A stretch of 52,043 nt of DNA from the NCBI GenBank assembly GCA_963618495.1, contig CAVESF010000014.1, forward strand, positions 1-52,043. The letters run 5' to 3'. Position 1 is the first letter of the stretch. Each line of letters starts with the position of its first letter. The notes below the pieces were generated by a model. It was not told the DNA's origin. It did not search any database and saw only the letters and a program-made list of their open reading frames with translations. A program made the translations under genes and the position numbers. Of this stretch, positions 7,953 to 16,487 are shown piece after piece. Origin of the DNA: Apopatosoma sp963618495 (GTDB taxonomy: Bacteria; Bacillota; Clostridia; Oscillospirales; CAG-272).

Positions 7953-10232
7953 TTATTCCTGACCTTTCAGTGCTTCTACCATATCAATATTTTTATTTTT
8001 CCGCGCAACCATGAGGCTGACAAGCAGTGACATACCCACAGTAAGTATAACCGTGAAAATATACGAACCTGCGCCTATAGACATCTTCATTTCGTATTCG
8101 GAAGCGAGCGTTTTCAGCATATATGAGAGCGTGAGCGCGCCGAGTGGGATTCCTATAATGATTCCGACGACGGAAAGTGCCAGATTCTGACCCGAAAGGA
8201 GTCTGCCTATCTTTTTATCGCGGAAGCCGACAACCTTAAGCGTTGCCATTTCGCGATAGCGCTCCGTATAGCTCATCGTGCCGAGATTATAAAGCACGAT
8301 GATTCCGAGAAGAAGCGCTCCGCCGATGAGCAGATATATCATCGTATCCATTATAGAGAGAAAAGTTTCAAACGAATCCATTATCATCTGCTTGGACTGG
8401 ACGGATTTTATTACATCCGAGAGCGCAATATCGCTTTTTTCTGTATCCGTATAAACGGAATCAACGGTATACGGCAGATTCGTCTCCGACGCATATTTAT
8501 CGGAAATGATTACATTTTCCGAAACGCTTCGGAAAAGCCCCGCGACTTTCAGCTTATATGTATCGCTCGTACCAAACGGGCTGACGGTGAAAGTATCGCC
8601 GACGCCGAGACCGAACTCTTCGGCAAGACGCATGCAGACATAGGCGCCGTCATCTCCGATTTCTATTTTATCGGTGTTTTCATCCATGATGCGGATTTTG
8701 TCGTGCGTGATATCGTAAATATCGAGAGATACCGTCTTTTCTTCAAGCTGAACGCTCACGGAACCTCCGGAATCGCCGTTATATTTATCTATTATCTCCT
8801 GCTTTTCCGCATCGGTTGCCGTTTCGGAAAGGAAAATGCGCGATGAATAGTTGAGCCCGTTGTCATAGTACATATCGAGGAATACGTTCATCGTGTCTTT
8901 AATGCCGAACGACGCAAGCACAAGTATCGTGCATCCGACGATGCCGACAAGGCTCATCGCGGTTCTCGCCTTATGGCGCACGATATCGCGCATATTCCAG
9001 CGCGTGCCGAACGAAAGCCTGTGGAAAAACTTTGTGCGCTCTATGAGCATCGGCTTCATCTTTTTGGGCGTATATGGGCGGAGCGCGTCTGCCGCCGTGC
9101 CTGCAAGCATTCTGCGCACCGAAAGGAAGCCTATCAGAGTGAGCGCGGCAATGATGAGAGCAACGGCAACGGCACAGAATGCGGGGAAAACAAGCTTCCA
9201 TTTCGGAAGGTCGAGATATGTTCCCATCATTCCGTTCGGATTCATGATTATCCATGCTACGCCATAACCCATACCTATGCCGAGAGCTGTTCCGAGCACC
9301 GCCACAAAGAAAGCAAACGATGTATAGTGGCGCGTGATTCCGCTGTCATGAAAACCAAGCGCTTTCAGTGTGCCTATCTGCGTTTTCTCCTTTGCCGTCA
9401 GTCTGTGCATTGTCGTTACCATGGTCAAAAGCCCTATCAGGAGAAAGAGCGCGGGGAGAATGCTTCCCATTGCCTTGCCCTCGCTCACCTCGCTCTCAGC
9501 ACGAGCATATGATAGCGTCTCGTCTTTTGCGAGTATGACCGTTGTCTGCCCCAGCGCCTCATTGACCTTTTCGGAAAAATCATCATTTTCAAGAGACGAA
9601 ATCACATTTATCTGCGGATAATAAGCAAAACCAAGCGCCTTTTCATACATGACGGGCGAAATATAAGCAAAACCGTGCGTTGCAAAATCGGGCATGAGCT
9701 GTGTTTTGTCGCGCACGCATATCATCTGTTCCGCGGCTTTGATAAGCCCCTTTACCTTGCCCGAGATTTCTGTATTGCGGTAAACGAAAGTTATCGTGTC
9801 GCCGACGGAAACGCCGTTTTCGCCGGCATATCTGTCAGAAAGCCAGATGCCGTCGGCACTGCTTTTGTCATATGCCTCGCCGCTTATCAGGACAAACGAC
9901 GATACCGCCGGGTTTGTGGTTACGGAGAGCGCAACGCTGTCTCCTCGCGTATCCTTTACATCGACATTTACCGAGAGAAAACGCGACGCCGCTTTAACGC
10001 CGTCAAGCGCGGCGATTTTCCCGAGGTCATCATCGGAATATCCCTTTTCGCTTACAAGGCGGTAATCCGCGAAATTGCTGTCCTCGAAAAATGAAAACAT
10101 ATTTTCCTCTATGCTTGCCCATTCCATATTGAAACCGACAAACATGCCGATGCCGAGCATGACCATCAGAACCATAGAGATGAACTGCGCTTTATACTGC
10201 CATGCGGTGCGGAGCATTTTCTTTACTAACAT
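7953..10232 (-). CDS. ABC transporter permease, FtsX/MacB-type with two FtsX domains
   Basis: The 759-residue membrane protein has a first transmembrane helix at about 17-37, a large external domain, then three helices around 255-375 (LPALFLLIGLLTMVTTMHRLTAKEKTQIGTLKALGF is split over this FtsX signature), a second amphipathic start near 425, another external domain and three C-terminal helices (about 640-750) with MATLKVVGFRDKKIG, the second FtsX signature. This duplicated layout is typical of exporters or mechanotransducing ABC systems and not of nutrient importers. It starts 11 bases after the ATPase gene, after AAAGGAGGGGACT, so the two form one transporter. The upstream HMA protein and small membrane peptide share the operon and suggest, without proving, a link to metal or envelope stress. 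Confidence 0.9.
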   Translation of the reverse strand: MLVKKMLRTAWQYKAQFISMVLMVMLGIGMFVGFNMEWASIEENMFSFFEDSNFADYRLVSEKGYSDDDLGKIAALDGVKAASRFLSVNVDVKDTRGDSVALSVTTNPAVSSFVLISGEAYDKSSADGIWLSDRYAGENGVSVGDTITFVYRNTEISGKVKGLIKAAEQMICVRDKTQLMPDFATHGFAYISPVMYEKALGFAYYPQINVISSLENDDFSEKVNEALGQTTVILAKDETLSYARAESEVSEGKAMGSILPALFLLIGLLTMVTTMHRLTAKEKTQIGTLKALGFHDSGITRHYTSFAFFVAVLGTALGIGMGYGVAWIIMNPNGMMGTYLDLPKWKLVFPAFCAVAVALIIAALTLIGFLSVRRMLAGTAADALRPYTPKKMKPMLIERTKFFHRLSFGTRWNMRDIVRHKARTAMSLVGIVGCTILVLASFGIKDTMNVFLDMYYDNGLNYSSRIFLSETATDAEKQEIIDKYNGDSGGSVSVQLEEKTVSLDIYDITHDKIRIMDENTDKIEIGDDGAYVCMRLAEEFGLGVGDTFTVSPFGTSDTYKLKVAGLFRSVSENVIISDKYASETNLPYTVDSVYTDTEKSDIALSDVIKSVQSKQMIMDSFETFLSIMDTMIYLLIGGALLLGIIVLYNLGTMSYTERYREMATLKVVGFRDKKIGRLLSGQNLALSVVGIIIGIPLGALTLSYMLKTLASEYEMKMSIGAGSYIFTVILTVGMSLLVSLMVARKNKNIDMVEALKGQE

Positions 10233-10243
10233 AGTCCCCTCCT

Positions 10244-10945
10244 TTACCAGTCGATGTCGTCAGCCGATGCGGGATTCTGCTGGTCTTGCGCCGATATTAT
10301 CTTACCGTTTTTAACGCGGATTACGGTATCCGCCATTTTGGCTATATTCTGATTGTGCGTAACGATGACTATCGTCTTTCCGTATTCGCGAGCCATGCGG
10401 AGAAGAAGCTTCAGGACAAGAACGCCCGTCATCGAGTCAAGCGCGCCCGTAGGCTCATCGCAAAGAAGAATTTTCGGATTTTTTGCCAGTGCGCGTGCAA
10501 TGGAAACGCGCTGCTGCTCGCCGCCGGAAAGCTCGGACGGGAAATTTTTCGCATGGTCGGCAAGACCGACCTCCTCCAGCATTTTCGTTGCAGAGAGCGG
10601 GTTGCTTGCTATTTCCTTTACGAGCGCAACATTTTCGTGCACGGTAAGCGTCGGAATCAGATTATAAAACTGAAAAACAAATCCGACAGTTTCGGCGCGG
10701 TAGTCGGCGAGCTCATTTTTGGTGAGTGTCGAGATATCCCTGCCGCATACGGTGATTTTTCCCGAAGTCGGGCTGTCAAGTCCGCCGAGCAGATTGAGTA
10801 ACGTGCTTTTTCCCGCGCCGGAAGGACCGAGTATGACGACAAGCTTGCCCTCATCCAATGTAAGATCAACTCCGTCTAGAGCCTTTTGCTCGTGGTCTCC
10901 GCTTGAATATATACGGGTGACATTCTGAAATTCTACGATTGGCAT
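10244..10945 (-). CDS. ABC transporter ATPase, LolD/MacB-like
   Basis: The 233-residue protein is the motor of the adjacent FtsX-type permease. Walker A is GPSGAGKS, the Q-loop is in VFQFYNLIPTL, the signature is LSGGEQQR, Walker B is ILLCDEPTGALDS and the switch His is in VTHNQNI; the sequence pattern is that of the LolD/MacB/SalX group. I chose the ATG at 10945 because GGAGG lies six bases before it; an ATG seven codons earlier overlaps the stop of the small membrane gene as ATGA but has no ribosome site. The operon order is HMA protein, 38-residue membrane peptide, ATPase, permease. Confidence 0.93.
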   Translation of the reverse strand: MPIVEFQNVTRIYSSGDHEQKALDGVDLTLDEGKLVVILGPSGAGKSTLLNLLGGLDSPTSGKITVCGRDISTLTKNELADYRAETVGFVFQFYNLIPTLTVHENVALVKEIASNPLSATKMLEEVGLADHAKNFPSELSGGEQQRVSIARALAKNPKILLCDEPTGALDSMTGVLVLKLLLRMAREYGKTIVIVTHNQNIAKMADTVIRVKNGKIISAQDQQNPASADDIDW

Positions 10946-10962
10946 TTTATTTCCTCCGCAAT

Positions 10963-11079
10963 TCATAGTTGATAATTTTTCTTTGATTTTTTACGCAAAT
11001 AAGAGTAGCATATATACTTAGTGGCCGTGATAAACCCGAATACGCAAAGGGCTATAAGCGCCGATATAACTATTTTCAT
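10963..11079 (-). CDS. 38-residue single-span membrane peptide
   Basis: A short frame reads MKIVISALIALCVFGFITAT then KYICYSYLRK and a basic tail ending in NYQL. It has one hydrophobic helix (about 3-20) followed by a positively charged, probably cytoplasmic end. GGGAGG, eight bases before the ATG, overlaps the end of the HMA gene, and its stop overlaps an upstream ATG of the ATPase gene. Two cysteines flank the helix end. Tight packing and the strong ribosome site support a real gene. Its position recalls small Cys-containing membrane peptides next to FeoB or metal ATPases, but the similarity is only in layout. Confidence 0.65.
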   Translation of the reverse strand: MKIVISALIALCVFGFITATKYICYSYLRKKSKKNYQL

Positions 11080-11085
11080 AGCGTT

Positions 11086-11343
11086 TTACCTCCCGAAAAT
11101 GCCGAAAAGACCTTTCTTTTCGTATTCCTCTGTCGTAACGGACAGAGGCGTATAGCCTATCTCTTCGATTGCCGCTCTCAGGTCGGCTTCATTCAATTTG
11201 GTTTCGGACAGGATTACGCTTTCGCCTTTTGTATGGGATGATTTCACGCTCTTCACCTTGAAGCCGTTTCTTATTTTGTCATTCATGTGACTTTCGCACA
11301 TTCCGCACATCATTCCGTCGATTTTTACAGTTGTTTTAATCAT
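11086..11343 (-). CDS. Heavy-metal-associated (HMA) domain protein, CopZ-like
   Basis: The 85-residue protein has an HMA fold with the metal motif GMMCGMCESH (Cys13 and Cys16), followed by the usual beta-alpha-beta-beta pattern and a C-terminal extension ending KKGLFGIFGR. Such proteins bind and pass on Cu(I) or similar soft metals in the cytosol. The extra Met residues around CGMC are typical of copper sites. It leads an operon with a small membrane peptide and an FtsX-type ABC transporter; no P-type ATPase or CsoR is visible within the window. The assembly gap at 11479 lies just upstream, so a promoter or neighbour could be hidden there. Confidence 0.88.
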   Translation of the reverse strand: MIKTTVKIDGMMCGMCESHMNDKIRNGFKVKSVKSSHTKGESVILSETKLNEADLRAAIEEIGYTPLSVTTEEYEKKGLFGIFGR

Positions 11344-11446
11344 TTCAATTTATCCTTTCCTTGTTTTATTTGCCGTTTTGCCCGAGCAGGTCTGCGCGTA
11401 TGTTTCCATGACGCAGGCACATTGCGGCGGCTTGCAACCGGTTTCC

Positions 11447-11476
11447 GCTATCGGTTAGCACGAGCTAACCGATAGC
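11447..11476. repeat. Perfect 13-bp inverted repeat abutting the assembly gap
   Basis: GCTATCGGTTAGC and GCTAACCGATAGC flank a four-base ACGA. It ends two bases before the run of Ns, so it may be a real hairpin that stopped assembly or an inverted artefact at a contig end. Confidence 0.8.
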
Positions 11477-11478
11477 CC

Positions 11479-11488
11479 NNNNNNNNNN
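11479..11488. other. Assembly gap of ten Ns
   Basis: Ten N characters join two contigs. The size is a placeholder, so distance and even adjacency across this point are not assured. Confidence 0.99.
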
Positions 11489-11493
11489 CCCTT

Positions 11494-11519
11494 GAAAAGC
11501 TGCCTCACGGCAGCTTTTC
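11494..11519. terminator. Terminator-like hairpin
   Basis: GAAAAGCTGCC and GGCAGCTTTTC pair perfectly over a TCAC loop. It lies 126 bases beyond the stop of the minus-strand carbohydrate-binding gene. Confidence 0.6.
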
Positions 11520-11644
11520 CGATTCGCTCATATTTTAGCACAAAATTTTACGCTTTTCAATACATTTCAAATATTTTTTGATTTTTGTGACTTTTTTCTG
11601 TCATAGCATTTTTAAAGCAGTCAATTTTGTCGCAAACGCACAAA

Positions 11645-13702
11645 TTATTCTGCCAAGAAGCTTGCATTTGCCGAGCCAAGGTAAACCGCGAGTGCGGAAA
11701 GGCGACAAGGCATTGTTACGGAAGCTACAATATCGCCGCCGACTTTTACATTCACCGTCTGTCCCTGCGAGAGATTCAGCGTTGTCTTGGTGCCGACGGA
11801 GGAGAAATTACAGCAGTTCACCACTTCATTTACCATGCTGCTTGACGGGCAGAGTGCGAGCACAGTGCCGCCCGTATATGTGTAGCCCTGCTCGGTATCG
11901 ATTGATGAGTCGCCGCCCGATGTGCTTACAACAGTGATATTGCCACCCGCAAAAAGTATTCCCTGATACGATGTGCGGCTGTTTGAATCTATACCGTCAC
12001 CGCCCGCATAGATATAAACCGTGCCGCCCTCAAAGGTAATTCCAGTACCTGATGTGGTCGTAGCATTTATGCCGTCATCAGAAGAAATGATAGATATATC
12101 TCCGTCTTTTACCATGACATATGTGCCTTCGAGTCCCTCGTAGCACCCGGTAATTTCAATTTTTCCTCCGGATACGGTCAGCGTGCCGTCGGCATGGATA
12201 CCGTCATCCTTTGTGAAAAGCGTCAGCGTACCGCCGCTGATGAGGATGTTGCCTGTCGCAGTCTCCCCGTTTTCGAGAGCGTCTCCGCCATTTGCATGGA
12301 TTGCATCATCGTATGAATTTATTGTAACGGTACCGCCTGAAATGTGGATTTCATTGTCGGCTTTTATTCCCTTTGTCGAATAGCTGCTCTTTTCATTGTT
12401 TCCGCCGTCCATGCCGCCTGCACCTCCGGGATTGCCGCCTCCACCCGGTCTGCCGCCACCGCCGAAGTTTCCGCCGCCGAAATTGCCACCGCCGAATCCA
12501 CTGCCGGATGTGCTGCTGTCGTTTTCATTCGGCATGCCCTGATTGCCTCCGAAATTGCCGCCGAAGTTTCCGCCGCCGAATCCACTGCCGGATGTGCTGC
12601 TGCCGTTTTCATTCGGCACGCCCTGATTGCCTCCGAAATTACCACCGTCGAAGCCGCTGCCGTTATTGTCCGGCATATTCGGAATTTCTCCCGATGGAGG
12701 CTCCGGAGCATCTGTTCCGGAGGGGAAATTTCCGTTTTCCGTATTACCGTCGGCGGAAATTTCCGAATATGGGGAATAGCTGTCCGTATATATATTCACT
12801 GTCGCATCGCCGCTTATATCCGCATCGTATGCGGCGTCTATACCGTCACATGCGGCATAGATATTCACTGTTCCGCCCGAAATCGTAACGATTCCTCGCT
12901 GATTGCCCTTTGAAGAAATATCGGTATTTTTGGTTTTTATTCCATCGCCGATCCTTGCAATAAGAGTGAGAACACCACCCGTTATGGTTACGCTGTCATT
13001 GCCCTTAAGCGCATTGTCCTCGCATGTGACGGACAGCGTGAGGTTTTTCACATCAAGGTCGTCCTTGGTGTGTATTCCGTTATTATTTGACGAAATAACG
13101 GTAAGCTCACCCTTGCCCTCAATATCAAGATCACATGTTGCGTAGACCGCTGCCGAATATACTGTATCGTCGTCATCGGAAACAGCCTCGCGGGTATCGT
13201 ATATATAGTTTTTCGTCTCTTTTTTGGCACTCAGCGTAACCTTGTCGCCTGAAAGTATCGTTATCGGATTCTGCTCGCTGCTGTAGAGCGTCAGACCGCA
13301 CATTTCAAGCTCAAATTTATAATCATCGCCGCCGTCTATGACTATCTGTCCGTTGAAGCTTCCCGAAATCGAGCATACTGTATCTGCCGTCAGACCCGAA
13401 AATGTCAGCGTATGCCCATCAATGCTCCAGCAGTTGCTTGTGCCCTCGGAACATGAAATCTTAAGCGTGTTTGCTTCATCGGGTAGATTGTCGGGAATAT
13501 CCGTTTTCTCCGTATCGACAGTCGTGGCTGTCTGCGATTCACCAGATTGAGAAGGATTTGTCGGGTTTGAGGGGTTTGTCTGATTGCTCTGACTTGTTTC
13601 TGCCGTATCCGCGGTTGTGCCGTCCTGCACCGAACCGCACGAAGTCAATGCACCGACAGCCAAAAAGCAAAGAACCAATAATAAAGCTAAAATTTTTTTC
13701 AT
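11645..13702 (-). CDS. Cthe_2159-type carbohydrate-binding lipoprotein with Gly/Asn-rich insert
   Basis: The 685-residue protein has a lipoprotein signal (MKKILALLLVL, lipobox GALTSC) and a Ser/Thr/Pro/Gln-rich linker to about residue 65. The rest is a right-handed beta-helix type series with repeated turns such as SNNNGIHTKDDLDV, CDGIDAAYDADIS, DDAIHANGGDAL and SDDGINA, the pattern of the Cthe_2159 family that binds acidic polysaccharide through Asp-lined calcium sites. A low-complexity insert of GGNFGG, NENGSSTSGSG and GGGRPGG units sits about 330-425. The ATG at 13702 is preceded by GAGG. It follows DUF4956 and VTC-domain genes, a co-occurring set in Clostridia that often also includes CotH-like proteins. 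A role in envelope or exopolymer binding is inferred. Confidence 0.85.
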   Translation of the reverse strand: MKKILALLLVLCFLAVGALTSCGSVQDGTTADTAETSQSNQTNPSNPTNPSQSGESQTATTVDTEKTDIPDNLPDEANTLKISCSEGTSNCWSIDGHTLTFSGLTADTVCSISGSFNGQIVIDGGDDYKFELEMCGLTLYSSEQNPITILSGDKVTLSAKKETKNYIYDTREAVSDDDDTVYSAAVYATCDLDIEGKGELTVISSNNNGIHTKDDLDVKNLTLSVTCEDNALKGNDSVTITGGVLTLIARIGDGIKTKNTDISSKGNQRGIVTISGGTVNIYAACDGIDAAYDADISGDATVNIYTDSYSPYSEISADGNTENGNFPSGTDAPEPPSGEIPNMPDNNGSGFDGGNFGGNQGVPNENGSSTSGSGFGGGNFGGNFGGNQGMPNENDSSTSGSGFGGGNFGGGNFGGGGRPGGGGNPGGAGGMDGGNNEKSSYSTKGIKADNEIHISGGTVTINSYDDAIHANGGDALENGETATGNILISGGTLTLFTKDDGIHADGTLTVSGGKIEITGCYEGLEGTYVMVKDGDISIISSDDGINATTTSGTGITFEGGTVYIYAGGDGIDSNSRTSYQGILFAGGNITVVSTSGGDSSIDTEQGYTYTGGTVLALCPSSSMVNEVVNCCNFSSVGTKTTLNLSQGQTVNVKVGGDIVASVTMPCRLSALAVYLGSANASFLAE
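12489..12656. repeat. 84-bp tandem direct repeat (two copies) inside the lipoprotein gene
   Basis: Units 12489-12572 and 12573-12656 are nearly identical and encode 28 residues each of the Gly-Asn-Phe and NENxSSTSGSG type. The reading frame is preserved by the 84-base period, so copy number could vary without frameshift. Confidence 0.8.
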
Positions 13703-13717
13703 GATATACCTCATTTC

Positions 13718-14392
13718 TTACAGTTCGCTCTCGTTAATGTCTGCGCGGGAGCACTGTATTTCAAGATTTCCGTTGCGTGTGCGTATTGCGTCAAGCATGG
13801 GCTTTTCGCATTCCGCATTTTTCAGTATGACGCGGTACGTCAGCCTGAACATACTGCCCATATTAGTTGTTTTGACGGCTTCAAGCTCCGATTTTTCCGT
13901 ATATTCCGAGAAGATATCGTCAAATACGGACGTGTAATCCAAAGCCTCGGGAATAGTAATCTTTACTTTCTTCTCCATTCCGCGGAGGCTGCCCGCCTTT
14001 GAAGCAAATATGCCGAAGGCAAAGAGCAGAACGCCGGATGCGAGAAGGAATATCGCGCCGTAGGCAAGATAACCCATGCCGAAGGCAAGTCCCGCCGCCA
14101 TAGCGATGAAGATTACGGCTATTTCGCGCGCCGTACCCGGTGCGGAACGGAATCTGACGAGCCCGAAGGCGCCGGCTATGGCAACGCCTATCCCGAGATT
14201 GCCGTTTACCAGCGCGATGACAGCCGCTACTGTCATAGGTATAAGTGCCGCGGCTATCGCAAAATTCACGGATGAGCGCGTGCGACAGCACGCCAGAAAA
14301 GCATAGATAACACCGCACACGAGCGCTACGCTCAAAGCGATGAAGAAGTTGACAGCAGCGATGCTTCCGTCACTGAAAATGGATTCAAACAT
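13718..14392 (-). CDS. DUF4956 family membrane protein
   Basis: The 224-residue protein has about four membrane helices in its first 130 residues, with the conserved signature GIGVAIAGAFGLVRFRSAPG between helices, and a soluble C-terminal domain that looks ferredoxin-like (KVKITIPEALDYTSVFDDIF). DUF4956 proteins regularly sit beside VTC-domain polyphosphate polymerases, as here. Its start lies inside the VTC gene (61-base overlap) with GAGGAG nine bases before the ATG, so translation is coupled. Its biochemical role is not established; an accessory membrane partner of the VTC protein is the likely reading. Confidence 0.9.
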   Translation of the reverse strand: MFESIFSDGSIAAVNFFIALSVALVCGVIYAFLACCRTRSSVNFAIAAALIPMTVAAVIALVNGNLGIGVAIAGAFGLVRFRSAPGTAREIAVIFIAMAAGLAFGMGYLAYGAIFLLASGVLLFAFGIFASKAGSLRGMEKKVKITIPEALDYTSVFDDIFSEYTEKSELEAVKTTNMGSMFRLTYRVILKNAECEKPMLDAIRTRNGNLEIQCSRADINESEL

Positions 14393-15102
14393 AAGATTTC
14401 ACTCCTCGATAAAATTGATTTTGTCGTTTTTGCGTGCTCGCGCTCATAGGCGGCACCGTATTTTGAAAAGGATTGCTTTTTTATCCCCTCTCGGCAAAGC
14501 ATTTCGCAGAGCCACAGCGGAAAAGCCGCTCCCGCTTTCAGTTCCATGAGTACCGTCCCCTCGGGCAGAAGAGCTTTGCCGTCAAGCGATGTATGCATAT
14601 TCAGGTCTGTCATGCGATACCGCACATTTTTGTCAAACGTGACGCGCAGGTCGCTGTTTTTATCGGCAAAGGCTTCCCTGTCATAAAGAATAAGCATCCT
14701 CGGAGAAAGTTTTCCGTAAAAACGGATAAAATATTCAAGTTCTTTTCCTACCTGCGAGTCCGGACATTTTCCCGAAAATATATCCGCCACTTCATCTTCC
14801 TTGCAGGCGATTCTGCGCTTGTATACGACGCCATCGTATTTGCGCTTCATTTCGATATATACATCCTTGCTACTGTCGCTAAGCCCATAGGCGCGCAGAC
14901 GAAGCTTTTCTTTGAAAACGGGCTTTTCATTAGATGCGCGGACGAGCCGGTCATCGGCTGTATCATAATACAGGCTCTGAATAACGGTTTTCCCGAAAAC
15001 ATCTGGCAAAAGCCTCTTTTCTATCTCGTCTCTTACCTTTAGATACTGCTTCTGCGTGAGCAGATACTTTAGCTCATATCGTTTGAAAACATAACTTATC
15101 AA
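14332..15102 (-). CDS. VTC-domain protein (polyphosphate polymerase family)
   Basis: The 256-residue protein matches the VTC catalytic fold, a tunnel lined with basic residues that in yeast Vtc4 makes polyphosphate from ATP. Hallmarks are FKRYELKYLLTQKQY, SLYYDTADD, FKEKLRLRAYG, VYIEMKRKYDGVVYKRR and the C-terminal LMELKAGAAFPLW followed by SFSKYGAAYE. I chose the TTG at 15102: GGAGGATACGCT ends just before it and the protein then begins (M)ISYVFKRYELKY like other family members; a longer frame upstream has no ribosome site. It heads the set with DUF4956 and the carbohydrate-binding lipoprotein. Whether it makes polyphosphate or another linear polyanion is open. Confidence 0.9.
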   Translation of the reverse strand: MISYVFKRYELKYLLTQKQYLKVRDEIEKRLLPDVFGKTVIQSLYYDTADDRLVRASNEKPVFKEKLRLRAYGLSDSSKDVYIEMKRKYDGVVYKRRIACKEDEVADIFSGKCPDSQVGKELEYFIRFYGKLSPRMLILYDREAFADKNSDLRVTFDKNVRYRMTDLNMHTSLDGKALLPEGTVLMELKAGAAFPLWLCEMLCREGIKKQSFSKYGAAYEREHAKTTKSILSRSEILCLNPFSVTEASLLSTSSSL

Positions 15103-15169
15103 AGCGTATCCTCCTCTCTTGCAATGACATTTTACCTCGCAAGACTTAAACGGACTTAAAAGAAACAAA

Positions 15170-15203
15170 AAAATCGGCAGATTTTTTTCTGCCGTTTTTT
15201 AAG
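15170..15203 (-). terminator. Terminator after the histidine kinase gene
   Basis: On the minus strand CGGCAG and CTGCCG close an A-rich loop and are followed by ATTTTTTTG. It separates the two-component genes from the VTC operon, though read-through is possible because I see no clear promoter for VTC. Confidence 0.75.
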
Positions 15204-15209
15204 TGCTTA

Positions 15210-16487
15210 TCAGAGAGGAATCACAGCCGTTATGCGGAAGTCTCTTCCGCTTTCGGTGCTTGCCGAGATACTGCCACCATGCACCGTAACTATCGCCTTT
15301 GCTATCGAGAGTCCTATGCCATGCCCTCCGGTTTCCGAGTTTCTCGAGGCATCCGTGCGGTAAAACCTGTCAAAAACATAAGGCAGCGTCGCTTTGTCTG
15401 TCTCCGTTTCCGTCGTATTGTATACGGAGAGCGTCGCGCTCTTCTTGCTTTTCGACAGGCTGACGGCAATCCTGCCGCCGACAGGCGAATATTTCACCGC
15501 GTTTTCAAGCAGGATTGAAGCGAGCCTGCGGATTGCATCGGGCGAACCGTTCGCCGTTATACCGCCCGCAATATCTGCGGACATTTCTATATTTTTCGAA
15601 GCCGTGAGCGTATGGAAAGAATTTACAGTTTCGCTTACGATATCCGAGAGCGGCATCTCAACCATAGCGGTTTTGTGCTCGGATTCCTCCATTTTGGAGA
15701 GATATACGAGATTGTTTGTCAGCTCCGTCATGCGTTTCGTCTGCGTTCTGATATCTTCAAGTTCCTCTTCGTCAACCTCTCCGTCGAGCAGGTCAAGATT
15801 TGCATTGATGATGGTAAGCGGCGTTTTCATCTCATGCCCCGCATCCGAAACAAAACGCTTTTGCTTTTCGTAACTTTCGGCTATAGGCTTCACTATCCTG
15901 CCAGATACGAGCAAAAACGCTATGAAAACAACAACACATCCGAGAAGCCCGACGCAGAGGCTTGTTCTCAGGAACGAATGAAATGAATCCAGCTTGCGCC
16001 CGCAGTCGAGAAAAAATATCCGCGTCTCGCCGTTTATTTCCGTTTTCACATAGCGGAATTGCCCGACAAAGCCGCGCTCTCCGCCGCTCTGCGCTTTTTC
16101 GATATATTTTCCGGAGGATGTGCTGTCAACGGAAAGTATCCGAGAAAAATCGGATTCCTTTATCGTGCCGTCGGACGCGACGGTCACGGAGAAGAAGCGC
16201 GATTCATACGGCACCTCCGGTGACATTCCGTGTGGGATTGATTTGCCGTCTGCGCCCTTGTTGTCCCCTCCGATACCGTCACCGCCGATATCGTCAGGCT
16301 TCTCCGGAGGGTCATCCTTATCGAAAAACGGTATGTTCGGCTGTGAAAGAACATCGAGCACAGCGTCGCTTTCCTTTACCACAACAGAATAATTTATCAG
16401 ATTCATGACGCCGACAAGCGCCGTCATGAGCAGGAGCATTGAGACTGTAGCAAGGATTATGAATTTCCTTTTCAGCTTATTTATCAT
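15210..16487 (-). CDS. Sensor histidine kinase
   Basis: The 425-residue kinase has two membrane helices (about 10-32 and 173-195) around an external sensor of about 140 residues. The sensor includes an odd acidic Gly/Asp/Pro stretch (about 57-82, DDPPEKPDDIGGDG and following) that could bind divalent cations. The H-box is DAGHEMKTPL with phospho-acceptor His218, the N-box is LLENAVKYSP (Asn329) and the G-box is GGHGIGLSIAKAIV. The ATG at 16487 has GGAGG seven bases before it and overlaps the response-regulator gene by 11 bases. It should phosphorylate the regulator encoded just upstream. Target genes are probably the adjacent VTC set, by position only. Confidence 0.94.
   Translation of the reverse strand: MINKLKRKFIILATVSMLLLMTALVGVMNLINYSVVVKESDAVLDVLSQPNIPFFDKDDPPEKPDDIGGDGIGGDNKGADGKSIPHGMSPEVPYESRFFSVTVASDGTIKESDFSRILSVDSTSSGKYIEKAQSGGERGFVGQFRYVKTEINGETRIFFLDCGRKLDSFHSFLRTSLCVGLLGCVVVFIAFLLVSGRIVKPIAESYEKQKRFVSDAGHEMKTPLTIINANLDLLDGEVDEEELEDIRTQTKRMTELTNNLVYLSKMEESEHKTAMVEMPLSDIVSETVNSFHTLTASKNIEMSADIAGGITANGSPDAIRRLASILLENAVKYSPVGGRIAVSLSKSKKSATLSVYNTTETETDKATLPYVFDRFYRTDASRNSETGGHGIGLSIAKAIVTVHGGSISASTESGRDFRITAVIPL

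Larger units (their letters stand above)
11344..11644. other. 301-base gap with a scaffold join and two hairpins
   Basis: The stretch holds a perfect 13-bp inverted repeat (11447-11476), ten Ns (11479-11488) and a terminator-like hairpin (11494-11519). No open frame with a ribosome site is visible. True sequence between the two contigs may be missing. Confidence 0.7.

Noticed and set aside
12420..12660. CRISPR array
   Set aside because: The repeats are in-frame coding units of 84 bp in a Gly-rich protein, with no spacers and no cas genes.
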